Below, one piece after another: positions 37,664 to 49,139 of a stretch of DNA of 64,000 bases; the first letter of the stretch is position 1, and every line of letters starts with the position of its first letter. Location of the stretch: the NCBI GenBank assembly GCA_905250025.1, contig CAJNOJ010000118.1:98941-162940 (forward strand), written 5' to 3'. The notes beneath the pieces were generated by a model that was given only the letters and a program-made list of their open reading frames with translations, searched no databases and was not told the origin of the DNA. Source of the stretch: Adineta ricciae (Eukaryota > Rotifera > Eurotatoria > Adinetida > Adinetidae). A program made the position numbers and the translations under genes.

Positions 37664-39668
37664 TCTTACATTTGTTTTATTAATAAATAAATATATAACG
37701 ATGTGCGCGCTGCTTTCGAATCTAATTACAATGCATCTTTTGCATCAATTCGAATTTTAAAATGATCAATCATCTTAAAAACAATTCGATGTACCTGTGA
37801 TACTCAATACGAGTGACGACGTGACACAGACGTTTCATTCGGTCTTTCACCGAACGAGTTGTACAAATTAAACTTTTTCAATTTAGCTAGAAAATGGATC
37901 TATTCATTCACGAAAGATCCGGTAGGAAGTCCATTGATCACAAATAAACACATGCATATCCTTGATTCGATACAAAGGTTAACGATTTTCATTTTCTTCT
38001 AATCGAGAATTTGGTATGAACGAGAAAGGTAAAATCTATGCGACTAATTGATGAAATAATTGTGTTTGCAATTTTTTTTACAATAAACTCAAATCCTTGA
38101 ATGAAACATCCTTTTGTGTATACAAAGTAACAGTGTAACAAGTTCTGCCTTAGCATCTTAGATCCATTTTTTTGTATGCCAACTTAGATCGTTGATTTGG
38201 CAAAATCCTTTAACAAAAGCTCAGACTACCGAAAGAATCCATCGTTATTTAGTACAGAAAACAAAAGTCATCAATGAACAGTAAATAACACGGCTATAAT
38301 CGACTTTATCGTGACGAATTTTCCATAAATATCCACATGCACTCCAAGACAAAGTGTATAAACACAGACAAGGCTATCTGTCTAGTATACAATTCATTTT
38401 ATGTTGACAAATCATTTAACTTGAATAGTATACGACACAAAAACACAAACAAATAAGATCCCAACTGTCCGATAGACATGATGTCAATGACTCTTGTATA
38501 CGTATATACTACTCTTATGTTGACAGATGAAATTGTCGCTTAACAGATTGTCTGCTTCACGAGAATGAGTGTATAGAAGAATTTCTTCTATGATAACACT
38601 GTACTGCATTGAAATAACACCGAGAACATAAGGTCAGTTGTTGGTGATTTTTACCAATAGATAATGAATTTGTCGTTCTAGCAAAATCGATGTTCAATTA
38701 TTTGATAAAGTAAACATATTAATATTGTAATGAAGAAAGAGAATTCTTCTTCTTTTTTTCCGCTTTCTCCGTATCCGGCAAGAGCAGAGGACTGTTGACC
38801 TTGTTTGAAAACAAATCTAACTGTCATTTCTTATCAATTATAAGATTGTCTTGATGTATGCGAATAAGAAAATCTCTTTTTTTTCCGAGTTAATGAACTG
38901 ATTGCAGATTTGTGGATAGGATTGAATGATGTTGAAGAGAAAAGGAAAAATGTATTTGAATAAGACGTTGTCGAAATGATTAGATAATAGGATGGAAATG
39001 AACGAGACGTTCTATTTGTTCTTCTTTTCTTTTCTTTTCTTTCGCTTCTATCCTTAGACATAATTAACAATCATTGCTTAATAGTTACATCATCAATCGA
39101 AGAAAAAGAAACAGTTGTCAAAACGACTGCTTCAACGAAGATGTCAACCAAATAGAGAACAATAGGAGAGAGCGAGAGAGGGAGAGAGAGGAGGAAGAGC
39201 GTTTTGCTTTTTAGATACAAGAAAAGAACATCATTGCTGGAAATGCGTCATTCCAACTATCAAAGTAATAAGGTCTATTTCCGTTATAAAGATGTCGAAA
39301 CAATTAATATCGTCTATTTGATTGTTGTTCCATATTATTCTTTCTTCTCGTGGCATATTCGTTCGTTGTCAATGTTTGTCTCTCTGCGGAATAACACATC
39401 TTGGATGGCACCTGTCGTCTCTGCCAACTCACCTATTATTATGTCCTAAGAAAATCTACTTTTTCCTTTCTTCCTTGTTGTTTGATGAAGGAAATGTATG
39501 AACGCACTCTTATCTTTTTTCATTAGGAAAAAAGTAACTCGTTATCCAGACAATTGAAATAGTCCTAGGGAAAAGAAGAAAAAAAAGATAATCAGCGTAA
39601 ACATTTTCTTCTATTTCTATTACTTTAGATTTCAACTAGTTCCTATTCACTTCTTCTTCTTCTAGGCA
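37664..39668. other. Gene-free spacer between the dynein-like gene and the GPCR
   Basis: About 2 kb. It begins with the AATAAA signal of the dynein-like gene (37682-37687). Later parts hold poly-pyrimidine and GA-rich runs (39020-39050, 39165-39199). A pyrimidine tract ending in TCTTCTTCTAG (39655-39665) just before the GPCR start looks like a splice acceptor, so part of the spacer may be 5'-UTR intron. Confidence 0.4.
39165..39199 (+). repeat. GA-rich low-complexity tract
   Basis: A nearly pure purine run of GA and GGA repeats lies in the spacer upstream of the GPCR gene. It is simple sequence; a regulatory role is possible but not shown. Confidence 0.6.
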
Positions 39669-41113
39669 ATGAACAGCACTTTATCTATTCTTCCTAGTGT
39701 TCCTCCTCCTCCCCTTGTTCTAAGTCTTCCACCAATACCCCAATTAGTTATATTGGGAATCATATTTGTCGCATCAGTTGCTCTCAATTGTGTATCGATT
39801 ATAAGTATTGTCGGTGCACGAGCGATCACACCAATCAATCTGTTAATTATCAATTTGGCCGTCAGTGATATTGTTTATTCATTGACCATTCCGATATTTG
39901 CCGTACACATTGTTATTCCATGGTGGCCATTCGGTCGTGTTGGTTGTCAATTAGCAATTGCAATTGATATTATAGCCATGATCGTAAGTCGATTCTGATC
40001 TTCCTGATAGCATCGCATATGTTCGCTGAGTAAACATTATTCTATTCGATGTTGCATTCATAATGTGCGCAGATCTATGTCAAAGATAAACATGATTTCT
40101 TAAGCAAGAAAAAGTTCATAATTTGATAATCAATGTATTTCTTTTTTTTCCTTATCTAATCAAATTACTTCGACAATTAGTTTGATGTTTGAGAGTAATT
40201 CAATTATCGCAAAAGAAAATTCTGTAAATCGAATTAGTCCTAATTAAACTAATGTCAGCCGTAACGTACAGGAAGTCTTGAACGAAATCTTAATAGGAAT
40301 TGTCTTTAGGTTGGTGTATATACAATAACCGCATTAAGTGTCGAACGATATATGGATGTTCGTGAAACAACTCGCCGATACAATGATCAAGTTAAGTGTG
40401 CATTAGTCTTAGGTTATATCGTTATTCTATGGATCTTCGCGATCCTGTTTCCATTACCAATGTCGTCATCTTTATTTGTTCACAATCGTTCCCGAGCCGC
40501 TCTCGTATCTGGTGTTGTCAGTGAATGTAAATCAAGTTGGTCAGCGGGAGAGCTATCACGTTATGTACAATTGAAATTCGCATGTGCATTTCTCCTTCCA
40601 TCATTAATAACATGTACATTTTCATTTCGTTTAATTTTATTTCTTCATCGTTGGTCATTACGCTCACGACGTTTATCCGTATCCCATCGGTCATTGAATA
40701 TCTACAAGCGGCGTGCAACAACATTGGTTCTTTTAATTATCATCGCATTCTTCGTCCTCTGGTCACCATTATGGATTCTTCAACTCTATGATACATTCAA
40801 CGAACGCGGACCAACACGTTACATTCAAATATTAAATTTCGTCACATTAGTATTTGTCTATGCCAATGGATTGTTAAATCCCTTACTTTATTTGATTTTA
40901 ACGCAGAATTTTCGTGAATACATTCGAACAAACAAGTGGTCAACGTGGAACACTCGACGCCGATCGAAAATGAATGATGCGACATTTTTTTACACAACCA
41001 AACCAGTCAATCACGAACATCAAATCGCCGATCAACAAACAAGTTGTATATTACCAAATGACGACGATCAACATGCGTTCGTTGCCAACGAAGCAAGTTC
41101 AACAGCAAATTAA
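39669..41113 (+). CDS. Class A (rhodopsin-like) GPCR, peptide-receptor type
   Basis: Two exons, 39669-39983 and 40310-41113, join in phase 0 across a 326-bp intron to give 372 residues. All class A marks are visible: NLAVSD in TM2, a Cys before TM3 (VGCQLAI), ERY as the DRY motif (ALSVERYM), FFVLWSPLW for the CWxP region of TM6 and NGLLNPLLY for NPxxY in TM7. The pattern resembles somatostatin, allatostatin C or galanin-like receptors, but the ligand cannot be named. The N-terminus carries an N-glycosylation site (NSTL) and a Pro-rich stretch. The C-terminal tail of about 60 residues is hydrophilic. The intron within TM3 is longer than most here. Confidence 0.88.
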
Positions 41114-41367
41114 CGAATCGCTTTTTCCTTTTGTGTATCGCAAGTAAAGATTTTTTTGTCTCGGTGGAAAGATTTTATTTCAATTACAAAATAAAAACGA
41201 ACAGATCCGAACAAGGTTGTCGCGACAAATTATTTCCAAATGACAGAAGAACGAGAACAGAGAGACTAATTATAAAATAACAAGAACTCAGCTAAGATAG
41301 ATGTTATTCCTAAGTGATTTGAAAGCACATCAGCAACGATCTCAGTGTAACATGCAGACATGTCGAG

Positions 41368-42418
41368 TCAGACCTTCGTCAACATGATAATTTGATTGAA
41401 GTCTTCTTTCAGGCACTGTAAAACTTGATCGGGGTGCTCAGAATGGAAATTATGATGTCCAGGAAAGATGCGAACACGAAAGAGATCTTTGACAGTAGTC
41501 AATTCGATCCAACGGTTGAGAAATTCTTCGGTTAAGTTTTCTTCTTTCTCGCCACTGTAAACGACAATTGGAATGTTGATTGGATTCGATGGGATCAAAA
41601 CATCACCGAGCTAGAAAGAAGAATTTGTCTAGAAAGAAAATATCGGGAGAAGAGATCATGCAAACTTTCGCATCGGCTCTTAAAATGGGAATCAACATGT
41701 CAACAAATGGTTTATAATCGAAAGCATCTCTGCTTTTCGGATCTAATAGGAAATATAAGTTGGTTTTTATCGGAAAATGAAAAATAGAAGGCAAACCTGA
41801 CATAAGTTTTAAATTTTCAACAAGTTCAGCATCTGTCATAATAGTGAATGATTTATCCGCATCTAAACCTAGGCGTAGACTTCACTAAATTACTTTCCTT
41901 TTCGAAGTGCTCACCTTGTATATGTGGTGGTCCTCGCGACATTTCAACTAATAATTTGATTAAGTCTCCTTTATTTCTTGCTTCGATCATATGTCTTGCT
42001 AATGCAAAGCTAATCACTGTTCCCACACTAATATATATCATTGATGTAAAAAGGTTGTAGATGAAAAGAGAAGAATACTACCTATGTCCGATAAAGATGC
42101 ATGGTTTCGTTATGTATGGAAGAAGTTCGCGATGCAATTGAACTAAGTATTCCTTGATCGTTGTAAGTAATCGTTCCCCAAGTCGTTTTGCTCGGCCAGG
42201 ATAGATTATAATAGAGAATTCATATTCAGGAAAGTTTCGATCCCAATCCTTGTAAAATGAACCTGAAAATAATATTCTCACCAGTAGAGATATAAGAAAT
42301 ATTCATATCACATACCTGCTGTTCCAGCTGCAGGAAAAATAAAAACTTGCCATTCAGCAGATGGACGTGGATGGCAAATTTCAAACCAAGGATGCTCTTT
42401 ATTCGAACTATAAGCCAT
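41368..42418 (-). CDS. Type II thioesterase (alpha/beta hydrolase, GrsT-like)
   Basis: Five exons on the minus strand: 42418-42316, 42262-42082, 42027-41915, 41868-41666, 41610-41368, with introns of 46-55 bp; all phases match, giving 280 residues. The start reads like stand-alone thioesterases of peptide and polyketide clusters (WFEICHPRPSA, then FPAAGTAGSFYKDW). The nucleophile elbow is GHSVG (93-97), rejoined across an intron within the Ser codon. The catalytic His is probably in GHHNF (251-255). The acidic residue is less clear: GEKEE stands where an Asp is usual. Such enzymes clear wrong acyl groups from carrier proteins. No NRPS or PKS gene is present in this window. Gain from bacteria followed by intron gain is a reasonable guess. 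Confidence 0.85.
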
Positions 42419-43496
42419 CGCTTGTGTAGAATAAACTATCGAAATATGATATACGTAAGAGGAATGCACATGCTTTGCGCTCATGCGTAACAAAACCATC
42501 AATAATATTTGCTATTATGTCCGTAAAGAACAGCATCGATTCTAATGACATTTATTCGTAAAAAAAGTCTTGTTTTAATTAGAATTGTTACAACAGTACG
42601 AAACAGCTGGAAAACAATACCAAGAATTCCAAGTATAGAAGAAGGACCCATTCTCAGTTATGAGAACATGAACCTCAATAATTCCCATCACAATACAGAC
42701 GAATCTAGCTGCTTTTATCGATAACAGAAAATTCTATCTGGTATTTCATTTGTTCGAGCAATTAGCCTACAGACAAATAGGCGAAGCAGCTACTACGAGA
42801 CAGGCCATGATGAGAAACACTCTAGTCGTGAAACTTTTTGCACAAAGGTGAGTATCATCTGTTGACGGCGGACACGCTGCAGATGCTCATCGATTTTTAC
42901 CTTCGACTTTTCATCAGTTTATCAGGAGAACTCAAGTTTTCTTTGGAAGAATATATAAATAAATCTTACACAATCTCAACTTGCAGTCTCACTCAGTTCA
43001 TCATTGCCATGGAGACCGTGCAATATAGTGTGACGTTGACGGAGAAAAACTCATTAAAATTTAACATATACTTCGATCAAATCGTTGTCTCTTCTTTGCT
43101 TTTTCCGACGTATAGAATAGAACTCGACAAGAGCTTTTCCATTCTGTTCTTTACCGGCATACTCTGAATAGCTTGTTCATCACGCCATCTTTATCGTCTG
43201 AAGATTCTTTCGGCTTTCTCTCTGTTTATCTCGAACATCCATTTCGAGCACGTTTTTCTGCTTCCGTCTGCCGTTGTTATTTACTTGTGTCGATGACTGT
43301 TTTCCTTTCTCTTTCTTTTGCCCTTCTGTTACTGCCTATGTCTATGTGCGTGATTCGACGTATCAGCGACTATTGCGCATTTATGTTTAGCACATGTTGT
43401 GATCATTTCCTGGTCCAATAAAGATATTGAGCCTACATCTCTCATTGCATCACCAACACCAACAGCCTGTAAAACAAGAAAAAAAAACCCGTTCAA
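42419..43496. other. Gene-poor spacer between divergent thioesterase and arrestin genes
   Basis: About 1.1 kb. Open frames at 42838-43167 and 43173-43421 lack good starts, splice partners or family likeness. I regard it as promoter and spacer DNA. Confidence 0.4.
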
Positions 43497-44519
43497 ATGG
43501 GCTCTGGATTCAGTAACGGAGTCGCGATTAATCTGGAGCGATCCAATCCGCTTTATTATGCTGATGAATGTGTTTCAGGCACGGTTCAATTGAGTGTTAT
43601 CGAAGAAAAACTCAAAACACACGAAATCTACATTCGACTGGTTGGTGAAATTGGTTATACAACAACTCGTTCTGTTTCGGATGGTCGAGGTCAAACAACG
43701 ACGCATACAGAGTATCATCATATACCATTCTATACTTTGAAAATTGATTTTGCACAATTATCAGCGGGACAAGAACAACTTGTTTATAATCAGGGGCAAT
43801 ATTCATGGCCATTTCAATTTTCCTTATCTGGCTCCCTCCCACCCAGCATTAATCTTCCGCAATCGTATCCTCATGTTCGATTTTACCTCCAGGTTGTGAT
43901 CGGAAGAGCATGGTACAGACCAAATACAAGAGAAACAAGATATATAACGATATTTCCACGTGTTAATCTTGTACAAAATCCCCGGTGTTTGACAACAACT
44001 TTATTCGGAACTCAAAATCGAAAAGAAATCAGTCTGAAAGGCACTTTGAATAAAATTGGAATCGTTCCTGGAGAAGTACTAATGTTAACATTAGAATTAT
44101 ACAATCCTCGAAGAGTACGTATTCAATGCATCGACCTATTACTTTTCGAATCGTTTCAAATTGCCTGCAATTCACGTGAATTAATTGTATTCGAAGTGAC
44201 ATTGCCCAACATTATTGAACGTAGTGATGAATACATTCAAGAAGTACTTCCTGTCAATATTCCTTCGGTCCTCTTACCGCCTTCATGTGATTTTCAAAAC
44301 GGCCTTCGTTCGGTTCCTAGGGTCCACCTTCGTTATTTTATGAAATTCGCTGTTAAAGTCCAAGGAATGTTTACTAATTTTCATGTCGATGTCCCAGTTA
44401 TAGTAGGAACTGAATGTATTGCAAGTCCCTTGGTTTCTTCACAATTTAATCAACAAATGATTGCAGATTATGATCCACCTCCTCCTTATAGTTCTGTTGT
44501 ACAGCAGAATGTAAAATAA
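43497..44519 (+). CDS. Arrestin domain-containing protein (alpha-arrestin) with PPxY tail
   Basis: Intronless, 340 residues. The N-terminal arrestin lobe starts with a strand pattern typical of ARRDC proteins (YYADECVSGTVQLSV, about 20-34) and the C-terminal lobe runs to about 310 (GIVPGEVLMLTLELYNP). The tail ends in DPPPPYSSV, which holds a PPxY motif that binds WW domains of Nedd4-type ubiquitin ligases. Alpha-arrestins act as adaptors that bring membrane proteins to ubiquitin ligases for endocytosis. A CxGTV-like start and the length fit a complete protein. Nothing unusual is seen except the lack of introns. Confidence 0.88.
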   Translation: MGSGFSNGVAINLERSNPLYYADECVSGTVQLSVIEEKLKTHEIYIRLVGEIGYTTTRSVSDGRGQTTTHTEYHHIPFYTLKIDFAQLSAGQEQLVYNQGQYSWPFQFSLSGSLPPSINLPQSYPHVRFYLQVVIGRAWYRPNTRETRYITIFPRVNLVQNPRCLTTTLFGTQNRKEISLKGTLNKIGIVPGEVLMLTLELYNPRRVRIQCIDLLLFESFQIACNSRELIVFEVTLPNIIERSDEYIQEVLPVNIPSVLLPPSCDFQNGLRSVPRVHLRYFMKFAVKVQGMFTNFHVDVPVIVGTECIASPLVSSQFNQQMIADYDPPPPYSSVVQQNVK

Positions 44520-44612
44520 CCTTCCAAAATTTCAATTTCTTTTTAGAGCCCTCTGCATTCCCCTACAAAAATCTTCGCATTAAATGCTTTTCTCGTTAAA
44601 AATCACAATGTA

Positions 44613-44816
44613 ATGATGGTTACTTTTCTTTTGAGTTCCATAATAATAGTACGTGGACTGCTGTCAGAATCGTGCAATGATGTTCAATACATCACTAACA
44701 ATTTACAGGTTAAATATCAAATGAACTATGACGATGCAAAAAATAGTGTTTTAGAATTACAACATTTCTTTACCGAACTCAAAAATCAAGTCATCGATAC
44801 AAAAGCACCACGTTGA
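44613..44816 (+). CDS. Possible small secreted protein
   Basis: A 67-codon frame starts with tandem ATG codons and a hydrophobic stretch that could be a signal peptide (VTFLLSSIIIV), followed by a helix-like region (YDDAKNSVLELQHFFTELK). An acceptor-like TTTACAG within it (44702-44708) would allow the second half to be an exon of something else. No family is recognised. It may be a real short gene or the remnant of a longer one. Confidence 0.3.
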   Translation: MMVTFLLSSIIIVRGLLSESCNDVQYITNNLQVKYQMNYDDAKNSVLELQHFFTELKNQVIDTKAPR

Positions 44817-44882
44817 AAAGCTTTTGAGATGCAATAGGCGGTATTTATCGAATTCTATTCATCTCAGAGTTAGGAGGTGATC

Positions 44883-44910
44883 GAGTTAATTCACAGATAG
44901 ACGATGACAT
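44883..44910 (+). repeat. Dispersed 28-bp repeat, copy 1
   Basis: This 28-bp segment recurs at 50723-50750 with one mismatch and the same orientation. It is too long to match by chance within 6 kb. The flanks differ. Origin is unknown. Confidence 0.6.
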
Positions 44911-45074
44911 ACTGGCACTCACACCTGTACATCACCATATTTAGATTTCTGTTCGACTCTATCGAGTAGTAAACGACTCGGCGCATACTACAGTCACTAC
45001 TGATGGGTTTTTCACATTTATTTTCTGATTTTTGAAATATTCTCAGTGAAATCAATCTCAGACTTGAACGCAGT

Positions 45075-46645
45075 TCATTTGCTTCCAATCCAGTTGCCAT
45101 CACGATCAAATCGAAGACCGTCAATAGGAAGTGTTTCAGCAAAAGCATCAGCGCCATCAGCAGCAAAGGCAGCATCATCGTCATATGCGTCATTAACCTT
45201 GCTTCGATGAGTACTAGATTGATAATGTGCACTGTCTTCCGCTGAAAATAAATTAAGATATATAAATTGAGAGATCGAATTTCCATAGTTTAGATCCTTA
45301 AAGAACATGTACAGGAATGCTTAGATATATGAGATTTTATTTTGACGAAGCAACAAATGAAAAATATACTTTAGCAAGCATTATGGAAGTAATGAGCTGT
45401 CGTTTCTATTGACAAAAGATAGATCCATGAAAAATAAATTTTATCCTAGAGTGGCTTTGTATGTAATATGTAAAACCTACTGTTCGCTATAGATCCTTTA
45501 GTTCCTTTAACTCATCTATCTCCTCACCTTCAAGAAGACACTCTTAAGCAATTTTACGAAGTGTGAATACACATTCCTCACTCACCAGACCAACGTTGTT
45601 TTAGTTCTAAGTAAATCAAATTTTTGTTTATCTTGCGATCGAATTCAATCTTTACGACTCGAAAACAGACGCCTGGCATGATCAACTCTTCTTCTTCATT
45701 TGGATATTCAGACCAATTACTAAGGTCAGCGACGAAGGCGAATTTCACTCTCATGATAAATAATGTATTGCCAAATTGTTCTGCTTTTTCACGATTACGA
45801 CTGCATGATGAAAATCCTTGAAATGATCCATATCCGTCCTTTTTCTTTACCATTTTTTCGTACATTGTAATATGCTCAGCTTGTAGGTCAGCTCCCCGAT
45901 ATAATTCAACATTCACTTTCATTTTTGTACTGAATGGATCATCCCATAATAATAAACAGAATGGACCCAATGTCGAAACCTTACTTCGCCAAACTTGATC
46001 ATTCTCTCGACTTCCAACCAATCGCATAGTTGCATTCAAAGTTTTATACAAGAAACTTTCCAGCGAATAAAGATAAACACAGCGTTGCCATACTTCTTTT
46101 ATTCCTTTGTTCCTCTTTTCTCGAAGCAAGCTGGCTATTTCTTCAGCTTCTCGTTGCTTTCGAATATTTTTACCTTCCGTAATAATACCTTTCGCAGCTT
46201 TTTCGACGAGGTCAGGTATGATTTCGGGTTTTGTTGAAGGAAGATCGAAAGGATCAAGTTTTAAGTGTCTCCTTACCTCTATAACGAAGGGTGACACGAA
46301 GCCATATTGACCACCGAATGATCGCTCAGACGCAATTGGAAGATCCATGAATCGCGCTTCTCGTAAGTGTTTATCGTCTCTCTTACGAATGACTCGTTTG
46401 ACCGGTCTCTTTTTGTTACTGTCACTGTTAGATACTTGTAGATTGTCCGTGAAATCGATATAATATTCATCTAATTCAGCACGCTGTTGCTTGTTCGAGA
46501 ATGCTTTTTCAATGATCAAATTTTCTACATCTGAATAGTGGCTCCATTCGACAGCTTCCTCTTTTGACCATGGATTTGAATTCGATTGCCACATCCATTC
46601 AACCGCTTTTAATGAATTTGTTGTTGTCAACTTTGCAGACGCCAT
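45075..46645 (-). CDS. WWE-domain ADP-ribosyltransferase
   Basis: Two exons on the minus strand, 46645-45586 and 45241-45075, join in phase across a 344-bp intron with donor GTGAGT and acceptor TTTTCAG, giving 408 residues. Residues about 15-85 resemble a WWE domain (VEWMWQSNSNPWS; YYIDF), which binds ADP-ribose chains. The ART core follows: LYRG (248-251, Arg250), FSSCS (278-282) in place of the usual FxSTS, and NEEEEL (316-321). The acidic pair spacing fits an arginine-type R-S-E enzyme. The C-terminal exon adds an Ala/Asp-rich tail. A WWE plus ART fusion suggests an enzyme that reads and writes ADP-ribose. The Cys in the serine motif is unusual but leaves the Ser residues in place. Confidence 0.8.
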
Positions 46646-47486
46646 TAGTTTTCACTTATTGGTGTTCTCTTTGAGTATAATATCTAAACTTTGGACTATT
46701 GCTGTAAACTATTATTTTATCAAGCTATTTTTTACAGCTAGTTTTAACTATTCTAAATAAAGTTGGCATCATATCTGAGTAATCCTTGTCTGAATCCACC
46801 CCAGAACTTGTGCTGCGTCTGAATGTAGCTGCGTTAGAATCAAAACTTGATTCTCTATCTATTTACGCCAGTTTTAGGGTGAGGGTCGCCGTACATACAA
46901 AAAGGTAAATTTTTTTCACGAACAACCATCTTTTTTCGCCTATTTTTGGTAACTAAAAATTTTGTAATTCTTATCTGGGTTCGCTTGGAAATTTATGCTG
47001 AGTTCAAGCGTGGCTGTTTTGGATTCAAATTTTAATTCTCTATTAAATGTTGTGGATGTCGAAGAAATCATCTAGATGGAAAAAATTGTCGGAACCACTC
47101 TGGCATCTAGATTTTCGCCTCCCGTAGTACTCCTTCCAAACCTAAATCATCTAATAAACATTTACATTTCGAATATGGCACAATCATATTTAGACGCAGC
47201 ACAAGTTCTCATAGGGATTAAGGCGATAAATACTCGAATATAGTGTCAGTTTTCTGGCGTTTTTAGCCAAACAAAAAGAAACCTCTTACTTAGAAGGATT
47301 CCATATGACAGCTTTGATAAAAACTCGTATAAAGCAATGTGACTGGTTACCACTTTATCTTGCACGTATGTGATATGCGTACGAATATTTTCTTTCCACC
47401 ATAGATAGACATCTGGCACAGTTGACATGAGAATCTAGTTGAGTTTGGAATGCGCGAAAAAGTTGAAGAGAAAATAGAATAGAAAG
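46646..47486. other. Gene-free spacer left of the tandem repeat
   Basis: About 840 bp of upstream DNA for the WWE-ART gene. Two segments near 46781-46880 and 46960-47040 share wording about 'ATCTGAG/GGGTTC' boundaries too weakly to call a repeat. No coding signal was seen. Confidence 0.3.
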
Positions 47487-48290
47487 AAATTATCTATTTT
47501 TTTCTGCTCTACAGTTTCTATATCCCCATGTTCCGCATCGAAATTCTATCGACTGAAAAATAAAATCGTCTTTTTTTTCTAATTTTTCAATGTCCCGCAT
47601 GTCCCGCTGCTCGAAAAAAAATCTATTTGTTTAACTCAAGTAAAATTACTTGTTTTTTTCTGCTCTACAGTTTCTATATCCCCATGTTCCGCATCAAAAT
47701 TCTATCGATTAAGAAATAAAATCGTCTTTTTTTTCTAATTTTTCAATGTCCCGCATGTTTCGCTGCTCGAAAAAAATCTATTTGTTTAACAAAAGTAAAA
47801 TTACTTGTTTTTTTCTGCTCTACAGTTTCTATATCCCCATGTTCCGCATCAAAATTCTATCGATTGAAAAATAAAATCATCTTTTTGGTGTACTCAAAAA
47901 GTGAGTACACTACTAGAATCGTTTTGTATGTCTGTCCGTGTGTTTATCGGATAACTTTCGAACGGAGAGGCAAATCGAGCTGAAATCTTGTGCACGATTC
48001 AGTCTCGTCAATATCTCGGTCGAGTTCGAAGATGAGAATGATCTCTCAGCAAATGACTGAGTAATAGAAAAAACACTTATTTTTCTTTGGAACGTCCCTG
48101 AGGGGAGTACAATGATCTTTTTGAAGTACACCTAACTTTCGGATAAAGTCCGAAGTTTCCACATTTATTTTTTCTAGTTCTTCAATGTCCTGCATGTCCC
48201 GCTGCTCGAATAAATTTATTGAATTAAAGAAAATTTATCAATTTTTTTCCTCTCTGTATAAATTTTCAATGTTCCGTATATCGCCGCCCT
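47487..48290 (+). repeat. Tandem repeat of about 155 bp, three to four copies
   Basis: The word CTGCTCTACAG recurs at 47504, 47660 and 47815, giving a period of 155-156 bp. Copies share GTTCCGCATC, CAATGTCCCGCATG and CGCTGCTCGAAAAA segments and differ by few bases. The third copy is split at 47887 by an insert of about 277 bp and resumes near 48164; a diverged fourth start follows near 48240. No reading frame spans the units. It resembles a small satellite. Confidence 0.85.
47887..48163. mobile_element. Inserted element splitting a tandem-repeat unit (MITE-like)
   Basis: The insert breaks the third repeat copy in its T-run and has no counterpart in copies 1 and 2. Its left end has an 8-bp inverted repeat, GTGTACTC and GAGTACAC, separated by 7 bp. 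Near the right end (about 48095-48131) the reverse complement reads GGTGTACTTCAAAAAGAT, close to the left end GGTGTACTCAAAAAG, so imperfect terminal inverted repeats are likely. A further hairpin, AACTTTCGG with CCGAAGTT, lies at 48135-48160. No transposase is encoded. True ends and target duplication are hidden by flanking T-runs. Confidence 0.55.
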
Positions 48291-49139
48291 GGAAAGAAAG
48301 CAGAGTCAGCGTAAGCTATCTAAATAAATCAAAATTTCCCTTATCATTTTCAATCTTTCATCGAAACAACAACATATGATCAATCGTTAAAACTTTTCTT
48401 TACCATTTTATAGAATTCTCAACAATCTTTAGAAATTTCAAAATATTTTCGTACACTATTATAGATTCTATTTATTTCTCTTTCAAACGTAAAAAAATAT
48501 AGATTTAGATATTATTTTGATATTTATGTACATTCCAATCCCAACTAAATTCTCTAACCGACTGCGACAAATCCACCTATGTCGTTTTGTTTGAAACTGT
48601 TCGCAATGCATGAAGCCATAGAAACAGAACGATATTAAGATAAAATGAAGAAACGCTTGTGCGTCTGGTTACTTGGGAGAGTAAAGATAAAAAATAAAAA
48701 AGAGAGTAATGCTCTCGCCTGGAAGTTTAATTCGTATAAATGCATTTAAAACATACTAAAAGTAGTTGAAAATAAAGCATTCAACTCCATTAGCATGTTT
48801 CAGATTTCATGGGATAATGTACACTGTTTTCATGGCACGTATTGAATAAAACATTTATCTATGAGTGTAAATCACTCATCTTGAGGGTGAGGGTGTAATT
48901 TATTTCTCTGCTCATTGATCGGCATCATCTTCGTTTCAGTACGAACCAAGCCAACTGACCTTGCTGGTCATCTTTATAATTCCATATAACTATTGATTAG
49001 GATGAGACTGCAATGAATAAAAGAACAGAAACGGACATCAATCAAGGCAACACAATATAAAGGATGCAAAATAGATAAAGAAGCGTTCATCAAGATACAT
49101 TTCTTTGTGACTAAGTTTCAATTATAGAACATGACTTCC
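48291..49139. other. Gene-free spacer
   Basis: About 850 bp of AT-rich DNA between the repeat array and the 3' end of the broken GPCR. I see no coding or RNA signal. Confidence 0.4.

Noticed and set aside
38834-39070. 78-codon minus-strand frame in the spacer before the GPCR
   Set aside because: Low-complexity Ser/Lys-rich translation of pyrimidine tracts, not gene-like.
42838-43167. 109-codon open frame between the thioesterase and arrestin genes
   Set aside because: It does not begin at ATG, matches no family and lies in a divergent promoter region.
47913-48131. 72-codon minus-strand frame inside the inserted element
   Set aside because: It is short, lies fully within a repeat-like insert and contains no transposase motif.
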